A stretch of 64,000 bases of DNA from Aureimonas sp. AU4 (GCF_001463765.1 NZ_BBWK01000051.1:19941-83940), one strand, 5' to 3'; shown: positions 29,713 to 38,605, counted from the stretch's first letter. A program made the numbers and translations. The notes: generated from the letters alone by a model not told the origin.

Positions 29713-30692
29713 GGCTGCTGCTCGCCGCAGCGCTCCTCGCCCTGGCGGTGTTTCTGGCGCTCTCGCTCGGCGCGCGCCCGCTCGGCCTCGCCGAGGTCTG
29801 GCAGGCGCTCGCCGGCTTCGACCCACAGGACCCCGGCCACGTCGCGGTGCGCCTCGTGCGCCTGCCGCGCGTGGCGGCGGCGCTGGTCGCGGGCGCGGGC
29901 CTCGGCATCGCGGGCTCGGTGATGCAGGCGTTGACGCGCAACCCGCTTGCCGATCCCGGCATCCTCGGCGTCAGCGCCGGCTCGGCGCTCGCGGTCGTGC
30001 TCGGCTCCCTGTTTCTGGCGCGCGCCGACAGCGGCTTCCTTGCGCTTCTGGCCTTTCCGGGCGCGGCGCTGGCGGCGGTCGCGGTCTTCGCGCTGGGCGG
30101 CGCGCTGCGGGGCGACGCCGGCCCGGTGCGTCTCGTTCTGGCCGGCGCGGCGCTGAACGCCCTTCTCCTGTCGCTCGTCTCCGCCGTGGTGCTGACGCGC
30201 TCCGACTCGCTCGAGGTCTTCCGCTTCTGGGTCAACGGCTCGCTGGCGCAGGCGGGCGAGCGCCCGCTCGCCTCGATGGCGGCGGTGGCGCTCGGCGGCG
30301 CGCTCCTCGCCTTGGCGGTCGCGCCGACGCTCGAGACCCTGTCGCTGGGCAACGCCGTGGCGCGGGGGCTCGGCACGCGCCTCCTGCGCGCGCAAGGGAC
30401 CGCGCTCCTCGTCGTCACGCTCCTCACCGGCGCCTCGGTCGCGGTGGCGGGCCCGGTCGCCTTTCTCGGGCTGATGGTGCCCCCGCTCGCCCGGCGCCTC
30501 GCGGGCCACGCCCTTCGCGCCGAGCTTCTCGCCTCCGCGCTTCTGAGCGCGACGCTGCTGCTTCTCGCCGACACGCTCGGCCGCCTCGTGATCGCCCCGG
30601 CCGAGCTGCGCGTCGGCCTCGTGACGGCGCTCGTCGGGGGGCCGATCTTCGTCCTCCTCGTGCGCCGCCTTTCGCTCGGGTCCCGCGCATGA
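29709..30692 (+). CDS. FecCD-family iron-siderophore permease, first subunit
   Basis: Inner-membrane permease of the BtuC/FecCD type, 327 aa with about nine to ten helices. Motifs: RLPRVAAALVAGAGLGIAGS, MQALTRNPLADPGILGVSAG and VAGPVAFLGLMVPPLARRLAGH, the last being the ATPase coupling loop. The start is TTG 29709, overlapping the binding-protein stop by 4 bases; the longer open frame upstream is antiparallel noise inside that gene. The partner permease follows with another 4-base overlap. Confidence 0.91.
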   Translation: MRLLLAAALLALAVFLALSLGARPLGLAEVWQALAGFDPQDPGHVAVRLVRLPRVAAALVAGAGLGIAGSVMQALTRNPLADPGILGVSAGSALAVVLGSLFLARADSGFLALLAFPGAALAAVAVFALGGALRGDAGPVRLVLAGAALNALLLSLVSAVVLTRSDSLEVFRFWVNGSLAQAGERPLASMAAVALGGALLALAVAPTLETLSLGNAVARGLGTRLLRAQGTALLVVTLLTGASVAVAGPVAFLGLMVPPLARRLAGHALRAELLASALLSATLLLLADTLGRLVIAPAELRVGLVTALVGGPIFVLLVRRLSLGSRA

Positions 30693-31666
30693 GGGGCGCG
30701 CTCGGCCTCCTGGCACTCCTTCTCGCCGCCGCTCTCCTGTCGCTTGCGGTCGGGGAGACCCTGATCGGGCCGGGCGCGCTCTGGCGCGGGGTCTGGCATG
30801 GCGAGGGACCGGGCGCGCTGGCCGTGCGCGTCATCCGGGGTCCGCGCCTCGTCACCGCGCTCGGGGCCGGCGCGGCGCTCGGCCTGTCGGGCGCCGTGCT
30901 CCAGACGCTCCTGCGCAATCCCCTCGCCTCGCCCGACATTCTCGGCTTCAACGCGGGCGCGGGCCTGGCCGTGGTCGCGTCGATCGCGCTCGGCTGGACG
31001 CTGCCGCCGCCGCTCGTCGCGGCCCTCGGCGGCATCGCGAGCGCGCTTCTCGTGACCCTTCTCGCCCATCGCCCGGGCCGGGGCGACGCGACGCTGATCC
31101 TCGTCCTGGTCGGGCTCGGCGTCGGCTTCACGCTGACCGCCGTGACGAGCCTCCTGTCGCTCCGCTTGCCGGTGACGCAGGCCGCCGAAGCCCAGCGCTG
31201 GGTCGCGGGATCGCTCGCCGCGCGCAACGGGGGCCATGCGCTGCAGGTCTGGGTACCCGGCCTTGCGCTCGGCGCGATTCTGGCGGTGCAGGTCCGCTCG
31301 CTCCAGCTCCTGGAACTCGGCCCGGAGCTGGCGCGCGGCCTCGGGCTGCGGGTCGAGGGGGCACGCCTCGCGCTCGTCGGCACGGCCGTGCTGCTCGCGG
31401 CCGCCGGCGTCGCGGTGGCGGGACCGGTCGCCTTCGTCGCCCTCATGGCCCTCCCCCTCGGCCGGCGTGTCACGGGCGCGCGCGGCACGGCGGGTCGCCT
31501 CCTGTCGGCCGCCGGCGGCGGCGCGCTCGTCATGGCGCTGGCGGACCTTGCCGGACGCGCGGCGCTGCCGGGCATCCAGCTCCCGGTCGGCGTCACGGTG
31601 GGCGTGATGGGCGCGCCCTATCTTCTGTGGCGCCTCGCGCGCGAGATGGACCGGGGGGAGCTGTGA
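30689..31666 (+). CDS. FecCD-family iron-siderophore permease, second subunit
   Basis: Second permease of the iron importer, 325 aa. Motifs match those of its partner: GPRLVTALGAGAALGLSGAVLQ, TLLRNPLASPDILGFNAGAGL and VAGPVAFVALMALPLGRRVTG. Two separate permease genes imply a heterodimer, as in FepDG or FecCD systems. The ATG overlaps the first permease stop (ATGA) and the stop overlaps the ATPase GTG. Confidence 0.92.
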   Translation: MRGALGLLALLLAAALLSLAVGETLIGPGALWRGVWHGEGPGALAVRVIRGPRLVTALGAGAALGLSGAVLQTLLRNPLASPDILGFNAGAGLAVVASIALGWTLPPPLVAALGGIASALLVTLLAHRPGRGDATLILVLVGLGVGFTLTAVTSLLSLRLPVTQAAEAQRWVAGSLAARNGGHALQVWVPGLALGAILAVQVRSLQLLELGPELARGLGLRVEGARLALVGTAVLLAAAGVAVAGPVAFVALMALPLGRRVTGARGTAGRLLSAAGGGALVMALADLAGRAALPGIQLPVGVTVGVMGAPYLLWRLAREMDRGEL

Positions 31667-32442
31667 GCGAGATGATCCTGCGCGCCGAGGAGCTGTCGCT
31701 CGGCTACGGCGCGCGCCGCGTCGTCGAGAACCTGTCGCTCGACCTGCCGCCCCGCCGCATGACCGCGATCCTCGGGCCGAACGGCTGCGGCAAGTCCACG
31801 CTCCTGCGGGCGCTGGCCCGCCTCATCGAGCCCCTGTCGGGCCGCGTGACGCTCAACGGGGCGGACCTGCGCCGCGAGAACACGCGCCGCCTCGCGCGTC
31901 GCCTCGCGATCCTGCCCCAGGCGCCGCTGGCGCCGGGCGGCATCACGGTGCGCGAGCTCGTGGGCCGGGGCCGCGCGCCCTGGCGTGCCTTCCTCGCGCC
32001 CTGGAGCGAGGCCGACACCCTGGCCGTGCGCGGCGCGCTGGAAGCCGTCTCGATGAGCGCGCTCGCCGACCGGCCGGTGGACGAGCTGTCGGGCGGCCAG
32101 CGCCAGCGCGTCTGGCTGGCGCTGGCGCTCGCGCAGGACACGCCGGTTCTGCTCCTCGACGAGCCGACGACCTGGCTCGACCTGCCGCACCAACTGGAGG
32201 TTCTGCGCCTTCTTCGCACGCGCAACGAGAAGGCGGGCACGACCGTCGTCAGCGTTCTCCACGACCTCAACCTCGCGGCGCGCTTCTTCCACCATCTGGT
32301 GCTTCTGGGCGACGAAGGGCTGGTCGCCGCGGGTTCGCCCGTCGATGTCCTCACCGAAGCGAACCTTTTGCGCGCCTTCGGCCTTTCGGCCCGCGTTCTG
32401 GCCGACCCGGTCGCTGGCACGCCGATGGTGGTGCCGTTGTAG
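31663..32442 (+). CDS. Iron-siderophore ABC importer ATPase (FecE/FhuC type)
   Basis: ATPase of the iron importer, 259 aa. Walker A ILGPNGCGKST, signature LSGGQRQRVWLALALAQ, Walker B VLLLDEPTTWLDL, and switch His in SVLHDLNLA. I place the start at GTG 31663, which overlaps the permease stop (GTGA); ATG 31672 is equally possible and has GGGGGGAG 11 bases upstream. It is last in the operon. Confidence 0.92.
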   Translation: MSEMILRAEELSLGYGARRVVENLSLDLPPRRMTAILGPNGCGKSTLLRALARLIEPLSGRVTLNGADLRRENTRRLARRLAILPQAPLAPGGITVRELVGRGRAPWRAFLAPWSEADTLAVRGALEAVSMSALADRPVDELSGGQRQRVWLALALAQDTPVLLLDEPTTWLDLPHQLEVLRLLRTRNEKAGTTVVSVLHDLNLAARFFHHLVLLGDEGLVAAGSPVDVLTEANLLRAFGLSARVLADPVAGTPMVVPL

Positions 32443-32463
32443 GGCGAGGGGCGCAAAGCTGAC

Positions 32464-32479
32464 CTCACGCCTTCGTGAG
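32464..32479 (+). terminator. Small hairpin after the iron operon
   Basis: CTCACG (32464-32469) pairs with CGTGAG (32474-32479) around a 4-base loop, 22 bases past the ATPase stop. The downstream GATCGTTTGG is only slightly T-rich, so this is a weak terminator candidate. Confidence 0.25.
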
Positions 32480-32550
32480 CGATCGTTTGGTCGCATGACG
32501 AATGCGCGCCGGCACTCTATTTTCGGTTGTGCGGACGGGAGGCTGCTTCG

Positions 32551-32721
32551 ATGACGGTAGAAGCGACAAGACGACAGGCGGAGAGGATCGAGGCGAGCCA
32601 TGCCGCCCCGTCCCCGCGCCCTACGCCCGAACCCCTCCGCCCGGCCTCCGGCCTCATCCTCGGCCTGATGCTTTCAAGCGTCCTCTGGCTGGCGCTCCTG
32701 GTGCTCTGGCTTCTGTTCTAG
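32551..32721 (+). CDS. Small single-pass membrane protein, 56 aa
   Basis: No family recognised. The ATG at 32551 has GGGAGG (32537-32542) at an 8-base spacing, which supports real translation. Residues 1-32 are polar and proline-rich; residues 33-56 form one strong membrane helix (LILGLMLSSVLWLALLVLWL) that ends the protein. It follows the iron importer by 108 bases and its stop overlaps the stop of the convergent acyltransferase by 4 bases. It could be an accessory membrane peptide, but nothing shows its partner. Confidence 0.55.
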   Translation: MTVEATRRQAERIEASHAAPSPRPTPEPLRPASGLILGLMLSSVLWLALLVLWLLF

Positions 32722-33773
32722 CGGGTGGCGGAAGCCGATGGGCGCTTTCTCCAGGAAAGGGCGGGCTTCTCGATCGCATACCAGGACGCGACGCTCAGCG
32801 GCACGACGATGACGGTTGCCAGAAGCGCGTTTTCCCAGGGTGTCTGGCCCGGTCGCCAGATCGCCTGCTGGACGGGCCAGGCATAGATGTAGATCCCGTA
32901 GGAGAAGTCCCCGATGCGATCCAAATCCGCATGCGGCGCGAGGTAGGCGACGGCGAAGATCGCGTAGACGAGACAAACGGAAAGGACGACGGGAAAGAGT
33001 GCCGTGCCCCAGAACGGCCAGGGCAGGAGAACGGCGAGGACGGCCACCGCCCCGTTCAGTGGCACACGGTCCCGATTGATCCAGAACAGGGCGCCGATCA
33101 CGAAATAAGCGAACTGCCGGTTATGATTGGACGCGATACCGAGCATCGGCAGGTAGGACTGCAGGACGTAGCCGGCGACCAGAATGGCGCCCAGCGCCGT
33201 GTTGGCGATGGCTCGTCGTCGAAAGCCGCCCATGAGCCCGAAGGCGAGTACGGCGACATAGCAGCGAAGTTCCAGGATCACGGTCCAAAGCGAACCGTTG
33301 ACGGAATCGCTGAAGGGCCGGTCCGCGAAGACGCCGGGCAGCTGCGTCCGCAGATCCAGCAACAAGGCGCCCATGGCGAAGGACCATGTCTGAGGCGAGC
33401 GGAAGAACTCGCGTGCGCCGAGCGTCGAAAGCATCGGTCCGAGAACCAGAAGCATCAGCGCAAAGAAGGCGAGCGCGGCCGGGTAGAGCCGCAGGACCCT
33501 GCTGACGACGAAGTCCCGCCAGGGGCGGTTCTCGAAACTCGCCGTCACGAGAAAGCCGCTGATCGCGAAGAAGCCGGTCACGGCGATGGCCCCGATCCAG
33601 GTGCCGGGCATCATGAGGCGGGAAACGGGATCGAAGCCCGACCCCGTGAGTGGCCAGGCATGCCCCCATAGGACCAGCAGCGAGAAGACGAGGCGGATCA
33701 GCGTGAAGTTGTTGTCGCGCCGGCCGTCGAATCGCGACAGGCGAGTGAATGCGAGAAGCGGATGCGCCTCCAT
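32718..33773 (-). CDS. Acyltransferase-3 family membrane protein (OafA-like)
   Basis: Integral membrane O-acyltransferase of about 351 aa that would acetylate or acylate a surface sugar. The start of the family domain reads NNFTLIRLVFSLLVLWGHAW, with the conserved R and His; FFAISGFLVTASF and NRPWRDFVVSRVLRLYPA are further hallmarks. About ten helices follow. I chose ATG 33773; a TTG at 33830 gives 19 extra residues but begins only 4 bases from the dcd stop. Codon use and G+C look lower than in the neighbours, which suggests acquisition by transfer. A role in the surface polysaccharide made by the 6-21 kb genes is possible. Confidence 0.85.
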   Translation of the reverse strand: MEAHPLLAFTRLSRFDGRRDNNFTLIRLVFSLLVLWGHAWPLTGSGFDPVSRLMMPGTWIGAIAVTGFFAISGFLVTASFENRPWRDFVVSRVLRLYPAALAFFALMLLVLGPMLSTLGAREFFRSPQTWSFAMGALLLDLRTQLPGVFADRPFSDSVNGSLWTVILELRCYVAVLAFGLMGGFRRRAIANTALGAILVAGYVLQSYLPMLGIASNHNRQFAYFVIGALFWINRDRVPLNGAVAVLAVLLPWPFWGTALFPVVLSVCLVYAIFAVAYLAPHADLDRIGDFSYGIYIYAWPVQQAIWRPGQTPWENALLATVIVVPLSVASWYAIEKPALSWRKRPSASATR

Positions 33774-33834
33774 GCGCGCGGTGGTGATGCCCGGGCGATC
33801 GCGGTCCCGGGAAGGCGCGCCCAATCGCAAGCGT

Positions 33835-34917
33835 CTACCGGAAATGCTTCGACAGCTTCAGGCCCTGCGCCTGGTAGTTCGAGGCGAGATCGAGGCCGTA
33901 GAGGCGGTCCGGGCGGGCCGACATCGGCTCGTAGACGAGGCGGCCGACCGTCTGGCCGTGCTCCAGGATGAAGGGCACGTCGTGCGAGCGCACCTCGAGG
34001 ACGGCGCGGCTGCCGGTGCCGCCCGCCCGCCCGTGGCCGAAGCCCGGGTCGAAGAAGCCGGCGTAGTGCACGCGGAACTCGCCCACCAGCGGGTCGAAGG
34101 GCGTCATCTCGGCCGCATAGTCGGGCGGCACGTGGACCGCCTCCTCCGATACGAGGATATAGAACTCGTCGGGGTCGAGCACGAGTTCGCCCGTGCCCGA
34201 GCGCCGGATCGGCTCCCAGTAGTCGAGGACGTCGTGCGCGGCGCGCCGGTCAACGTCGACGACGCCCGTATGGCGCTTGCCGCGATAGCCGACGAGGCCG
34301 CTCTCGTCGCCGCGAAGGTCGATCGAGACCGCGATGCCCATGTTGGAGATGTCGGGCCGCGCGGCGCTGGTCAGCCGCTCGCTCGCGTGCAGCGCGGCCA
34401 GCTCGTCGCCGCTCAAGATCGCGTCGCCGGAGCGGAAGCGGATCTGGCTGAGGCGCGAACCCTCCCGCGCGACGATCGGAAAGGTGCGCGGGGAGATCTC
34501 GATGAACAGCGGTCCCCGGTAGCCGGCGGCCACCTTGTCGAATTCCGGCGCCCCGTCGGTGAGGACGCGCGTGAAGATGTCGAGCCGGCCGGTGGAACTC
34601 TTGGGGTTGGTCGCAGCCCGAAGGTCGGCGGGAAGCGCGAGGCTCTCCAGGAGCGGCACGACATAGACGCAGCCCGTCTCCAGGACCGCCCCGGTGGAAA
34701 GGTCGATCTCGTGCATCGAGAAGCGCTCCAGCTTCTCGGCGACCGTGCGCCCGCGCCCCGGCAGGAAGCTGGCGCGCACCCGGTAGGCCTTGGGACCGAG
34801 CCGCAGGTCGAGGCTCGCCGGCTGGATCTGGTCGGGATCGAGCGGGCGCGGACTCGCGATCGCGCCGGACTGGTGGAGGCGCGCGATCTCGCGGTCGGGA
34901 AGGATGCCGGCGGTCAT
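33835..34917 (-). CDS. dcd: 2'-deoxycytidine 5'-triphosphate deaminase (long, PF06559 type)
   Basis: Deaminates dCTP to dUTP for thymidylate synthesis. The alphaproteobacterial form is about twice the length of enterobacterial Dcd and holds two DCD-like halves; here 360 aa. Motifs: QPASLDLRLGPKAYRVRASF near residue 32, ATNPKSSTGRLDIFTRVLTD near residue 102 and EVRSHDVPFILEHGQTVGRL near the C-terminus. It is divergent from metZ across the SAM-II riboswitch region. Confidence 0.93.
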   Translation of the reverse strand: MTAGILPDREIARLHQSGAIASPRPLDPDQIQPASLDLRLGPKAYRVRASFLPGRGRTVAEKLERFSMHEIDLSTGAVLETGCVYVVPLLESLALPADLRAATNPKSSTGRLDIFTRVLTDGAPEFDKVAAGYRGPLFIEISPRTFPIVAREGSRLSQIRFRSGDAILSGDELAALHASERLTSAARPDISNMGIAVSIDLRGDESGLVGYRGKRHTGVVDVDRRAAHDVLDYWEPIRRSGTGELVLDPDEFYILVSEEAVHVPPDYAAEMTPFDPLVGEFRVHYAGFFDPGFGHGRAGGTGSRAVLEVRSHDVPFILEHGQTVGRLVYEPMSARPDRLYGLDLASNYQAQGLKLSKHFR

Positions 34918-34973
34918 GGTCCTCCTTCTCCCACAAGCCTGACTTCCGCAAGGTTAAAGCGCGGGGCCGCCGG

Positions 34974-35002
34974 TTGCCATCGCGCGGGCGGAGGATTATG
35001 CC
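34974..35002 (+). promoter_or_regulatory. Candidate sigma-70 promoter for metZ
   Basis: TTGCCA (34974-34979) and TATGCC (34997-35002) are 17 bases apart. Transcription would begin near 35009, immediately ahead of the SAM-II aptamer. Confidence 0.45.
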
Positions 35003-35012
35003 TCTCCGCCAT

Positions 35013-35066
35013 CCCGTGGTGATTTTGGCCGGCCGGCTTGCAGCCACGTAAAACAACTCGCTAAGA
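35013..35066 (+). promoter_or_regulatory. SAM-II riboswitch upstream of metZ
   Basis: The sequence matches the SAM-II (metA motif) consensus closely: the P1 5' strand CGTGG (35015-35019) followed by TGATTTTGGCCGG, the loop CGGCTTGCAG, the P1 3' strand CCACG (35044-35048), an A-rich linker GTAAAACAA and the pseudoknot end CTCGCTAAGAG. These elements are in the right order and spacing. SAM binding would form the pseudoknot and lower expression of metZ. In Alphaproteobacteria this class is known upstream of metA/metX and metZ genes. The metZ start is about 75 bases further down. Confidence 0.92.
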
Positions 35067-35140
35067 GCCGCTTTCCGCCCGATTGCGCGCGCCTTTGCTC
35101 GAGTTCTCGATCCTCGAAGCCGGCCTCGGAGCGTCTGTCC

Positions 35141-36337
35141 ATGCTGACCACCAACGACGAACACCGCCCCTTGCGGCCCGCGACCAGCCTCGTCCACGGC
35201 GGCACCATGCGCTCGCCCTTCGGCGAGACCTCCGAGGCGCTCTTCCTGACGCAAGGCTTCGTCTACGAGACGGCCGAGGCGGCCGAGCGGCGCTTCAAGG
35301 GCGAGGAGCCCGGCTTCGTCTACTCGCGCTACGCCAACCCGACGACGCGCATGTTCGAGGAGCGCATGATCGCGCTGGAAGGCGCCGAGGACGCGCGCGC
35401 CACCGCCAGCGGCATGGCCGCCGTCTCGGCCGCGCTTCAGTGCTCGGTCAAGGCCGGCGACCACGTGGTGGCCGCGCGCGCGCTGTTCGGCTCGTGTCGC
35501 TACATCATCGAGACCGTGCTCGGCCGCGCGGGCGTCGCGTCCACGCTGGTGGACGGGCGCGACCTCGACCAATGGCGCGCGGCGGTGCGGCCCGAGACCA
35601 AGGTGTTCTTCCTGGAGTCGCCCACCAACCCGACGCTGGAGGTGGTGGATATCGCGGCGGTGGCCGAGATCGCGCATGCGGCCGGCGCGATCCTGATCGT
35701 CGACAACGTCTTCGCGACGCCCCTCCAGCAGAAGCCGCTGGAGCTCGGCGCCGACGTCGTGGTCTATTCCGCCACCAAGCACATCGACGGCCAGGGCCGG
35801 TGTCTGGGCGGCGTGATCCTGTCGAACCAGACCTGGATCGACGAGACGCTGCAGGACTTCTTCCGCCACACCGGCCCCTCGCTCTCGCCCTTCAACGCCT
35901 GGACGCTCCTGAAGGGCCTGGAGACGCTGCCGCTGCGCGTCGCGCAGCAGAGCGCGAACGCCGCCAGGCTCGCCGACTTCCTCGCCGCCTCGCCCAAGGT
36001 CGCGCGCGTTCTCTACCCCGGCCGCGCCGACCATCCGGACGCCGCCGTCATCGCGCGCCAGATGAAGGGCGGCTCGACGCTGGTGGCCTTCGAGCTCGCC
36101 GGCGGCAAGGAGGCCGCCTTCCGCCTTTCCAACGCGCTGCGGATCGTGAAGATCTCCAACAATCTGGGCGACGCCAAGAGCCTGATCACGCATCCCGCCA
36201 CGACCACGCACAAGAGCCTGACCGAGGAGGCGCGCGCCGAGCTCGGCATCGGGCCGGGGCTCCTGCGCCTGTCGGCGGGGATCGAGGACGGCGAGGATCT
36301 TCTGGAGGACTTCGAGCGGGCGCTGCGCCTCGCCTGA
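35141..36337 (+). CDS. metZ: O-succinylhomoserine sulfhydrylase
   Basis: PLP enzyme that makes homocysteine from O-succinylhomoserine and sulfide in methionine biosynthesis. At 398 aa it is a typical Cys/Met-metabolism enzyme. Motifs: [44 protein letters not shown], the PLP Lys in [14 protein letters not shown], and [15 protein letters not shown] near the C-terminus. The MetZ assignment over MetY or MetB rests on the N-terminal GETSEALF pattern and the SAM-II riboswitch. apaG lies 101 bases downstream. Confidence 0.93.
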   Translation: MLTTNDEHRPLRPATSLVHGGTMRSPFGETSEALFLTQGFVYETAEAAERRFKGEEPGFVYSRYANPTTRMFEERMIALEGAEDARATASGMAAVSAALQCSVKAGDHVVAARALFGSCRYIIETVLGRAGVASTLVDGRDLDQWRAAVRPETKVFFLESPTNPTLEVVDIAAVAEIAHAAGAILIVDNVFATPLQQKPLELGADVVVYSATKHIDGQGRCLGGVILSNQTWIDETLQDFFRHTGPSLSPFNAWTLLKGLETLPLRVAQQSANAARLADFLAASPKVARVLYPGRADHPDAAVIARQMKGGSTLVAFELAGGKEAAFRLSNALRIVKISNNLGDAKSLITHPATTTHKSLTEEARAELGIGPGLLRLSAGIEDGEDLLEDFERALRLA

Positions 36338-36438
36338 AGGCCGGCGGTCCCGGCCGATTTGACCTTTCGGGGCGTCCGGGCGACAAGCGTTTGGACGCCC
36401 TTTGTTCCCGGGCGCGAGTGCCAAAGACCCGAGACGCC

Positions 36439-36834
36439 ATGTACACGGCCACCACGCGCCACATCACCGTCAGCGTGACCCCGAGCTACCTGCCCGACCA
36501 GTCCGAGCCGGACGAGAACCGCTGGGTCTTCGCCTACCGGATCGAGATCGAGAACGGCTCGCGCGAGACCGTGCAGCTGCGCTCGCGCTACTGGCACATC
36601 ACCGACGCGCACGGCCATGTCGAGGAGGTGCAGGGGCCGGGCGTGGTGGGCGAGGAGCCGATCCTGTCGCCCGGCGACAGCTTCACCTACACGTCGGGCT
36701 GCCCGCTCGGCACGCCGTCCGGCATCATGCGCGGGCGCTTCCGCATGCAGGGCGTGGACGGCACCTATTTCGAGGTCGAGGTACCGGCCTTCTCGCTGGA
36801 CGTGCCCAGCGACCGGCCGCGCACCCTGAACTAG
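36439..36834 (+). CDS. apaG: ApaG (DUF525) protein
   Basis: Single-domain fibronectin-like protein of 131 aa whose molecular role is unsettled; it has been linked to Co2+/Mg2+ resistance. Motifs: [55 protein letters not shown], and [16 protein letters not shown]. It follows metZ on the same strand. In related genomes hslO, argF and argD usually come soon after; here a T3S-like pair and two transporters intervene. Confidence 0.95.
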   Translation: MYTATTRHITVSVTPSYLPDQSEPDENRWVFAYRIEIENGSRETVQLRSRYWHITDAHGHVEEVQGPGVVGEEPILSPGDSFTYTSGCPLGTPSGIMRGRFRMQGVDGTYFEVEVPAFSLDVPSDRPRTLN

Positions 36835-36904
36835 GACGCTTCGGCCGGAGCAGGACCGGCCAAGGTTTTGAAGCGCACGCCCGGGCTCGGCGTGCTTGCC
36901 CACG

Positions 36905-38107
36905 TCAGCGGACGAAGCTCGACATCTCCTCGGTCGCCATCAGGTTTTCGAGACTGAGGGCCTGGAACGCGGCATGACCGCGCTCCGCCATCGCCGCGCC
37001 GAGGCGCATCAGATTGTCGTGCGTGCGGGTGGCCAGCGCTTCCAGTTGAGGCCGCCGGCTATCGGGAATGACGCCCGCCTGGGTGGCCTTGGGCAGCTCG
37101 CCCCGGGCGGCCTCGGCCTTGGTGCAGTGCTGAAAGAAGGTCGTCACGGCGATCGCATTGAGACCCTGGAGGGAATCGCGATCGGCACCCTGCACCAGGA
37201 GAGGTCCGAAGGTTCGAAGGGACCCTTCCTGCCCGCTCAGAAGGTTCTTGAGCGCGGTCTTGAACGAGGCGGTCTGGTTCGTCTGATCGACGGCGTCGTG
37301 GCGGGCGGCCACGAGCGTGCAGGCGTCCATCGGCAAGCGTTCGGCCGTCCTCCGTATCGCGGCATCGCTCCCGTCGCCGAAGATCATGTCGTTCAAGCGC
37401 TCCATGTTGTCGATGAAGCGATCCACCGATGCGTCGATCTCGCTGTCGGTGCGCAGGGCATCCGAGGCCGAAACGCTTTCGGGGTTTCCTCGGAAGGTCG
37501 CAAGTTCGGTGCCGCCCAGGCTGTCCCGGAAGGACTGAAGCTCCGGACCGAACGTGGCGTCCACCATCCCTCTCAAGGCTTCGTCGGACTCCTTGAGCTC
37601 ACCGCCCCGCAGCGTGGAACCGCCCCCTCCCGGCTGGAACGTCGCCTCCTGCTGCAGAACCACGGCATGAGCGGCCAGGGCCATCTCGCCGATCGTGCGG
37701 GTGGGCGCCCGCTCGGGCGCGGCGACGGCAGCCGCGGTCTGGACCGCCGTGCCGGCCCCGCTCGCGGGCCTCTCGGCTCGCAGGGCGTGAAAACCGTCGG
37801 CGATCCGTCCCGGAACGCTGGAGACGGCCTTCCAGGCGCTTGCCATCGCCTTCTCGATGGGTTGCAGGACGGCCTGATCGGCTCGCTGGAGACCCTCCTT
37901 CAACAAACCCACGGCGACCGAGCCGCCGAAGGCGATCTTCGTGAAGAAGCTGGAGACCGCGTCCTTCAGGGCGGTGCGGGCGGCAGGTCGGGCAGCGCTG
38001 CCGAGATCCACGTCGAAGAAGGGACCCGAGCCCTCGGCCGCCTTGGACGGCGCCGCGTGAGCGACCTGCTGGGGAACAGCGTTGTTTCCCACTCGCGTCA
38101 TGGACAT
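36905..38107 (-). CDS. Candidate type III secreted effector, unknown family
   Basis: No known family recognised, 400 aa. The start at 38107 has GAAGGAG 7 bases upstream. Residues 1-30 are polar, Ser/Thr/Asn/Gln-containing and lack a Sec or Tat signal, as in type III substrates. Residues 45-110 are amphipathic and helical and could bind a chaperone. Residues 115-165 are a low-complexity Ala/Pro/Gly linker. Residues 170-400 look like a helical globular domain, with two cysteines (263 and 328) and a GSLRTFGPLL loop at 295-304. It starts 36 bases after a CesT-like chaperone gene. No secretion apparatus is in the window, so secretion is inferred. Confidence 0.6.
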   Translation of the reverse strand: MSMTRVGNNAVPQQVAHAAPSKAAEGSGPFFDVDLGSAARPAARTALKDAVSSFFTKIAFGGSVAVGLLKEGLQRADQAVLQPIEKAMASAWKAVSSVPGRIADGFHALRAERPASGAGTAVQTAAAVAAPERAPTRTIGEMALAAHAVVLQQEATFQPGGGGSTLRGGELKESDEALRGMVDATFGPELQSFRDSLGGTELATFRGNPESVSASDALRTDSEIDASVDRFIDNMERLNDMIFGDGSDAAIRRTAERLPMDACTLVAARHDAVDQTNQTASFKTALKNLLSGQEGSLRTFGPLLVQGADRDSLQGLNAIAVTTFFQHCTKAEAARGELPKATQAGVIPDSRRPQLEALATRTHDNLMRLGAAMAERGHAAFQALSLENLMATEEMSSFVR

Positions 38108-38143
38108 GGAAGCGCTCCTTCAGGAAGACGATGGTGCGGAAGA

Positions 38144-38605
38144 TCAGATGCGGATCATGCGATCGGCGTCGGCAGGCGCGGCGGCCATGTCGCCCGGCCC
38201 CCTCGCCTGGACGATTCCCGCGGCATCCGGGGACGTCCAGAAGGCGAGGTAGCGCAGGAAATCGGCGAAGGCGGCCTCCAGCGCGCGGGCATCGAGCCGC
38301 GTCACGTCGAGGCCTAGGCCAAAGGTCACCACCCCGTCGCGCGGATCGAGCGAGATGCGGCCCGTGCCGGTCGCCTCGCCCAGGTAGTTGGCGGTGAGGA
38401 GCTGGACCAGCGCCTCGCGCGGGAGGTCCGTACCAAGCTGCGGGATTTCCGAGAGAAGTTCGAGACGCGCGGCATCGACCCGCACGACCACGACCGACCA
38501 CCGCCGCTGGAAGACCAGTTCGACCTGGCCGTTCCCGTCCCATCGCAGCCCCTGGATGCCTGAGAGACCTTCCAGGGTCTCCAGAGCCTCGTCCGTATCG
38601 CGCAT
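38144..38605 (-). CDS. CesT/Tir-type type III secretion chaperone family protein
   Basis: Small acidic protein, 153 aa, with the class I chaperone layout: helix (DEALETLEGLSGIQGLRW), three strands (GQVELVFQRRWSVVVVRVD, then LELLSEIPQLG), helix (PREALVQLLTANYLGEATG), two strands (GRISLDPRDGVVTFGLGLDV) and a last helix (ARALEAAFADFLRYLAFWT). The pattern LLTANYLGEATG...ISLDP matches CesT proteins. I chose ATG 38605 because GCGGAGGCG lies just upstream; longer versions start at 38632. Such chaperones hold a partner effector secretion-ready, and the gene just downstream is the natural partner. Confidence 0.72.
   Translation of the reverse strand: MRDTDEALETLEGLSGIQGLRWDGNGQVELVFQRRWSVVVVRVDAARLELLSEIPQLGTDLPREALVQLLTANYLGEATGTGRISLDPRDGVVTFGLGLDVTRLDARALEAAFADFLRYLAFWTSPDAAGIVQARGPGDMAAAPADADRMIRI

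Noticed and set aside
34987..35010. GGCGGAG/CTCCGCC hairpin as a terminator before metZ
   Set aside because: It overlaps the likely -10 box and lies before the transcript start, so it is not expected in the RNA as a terminator.
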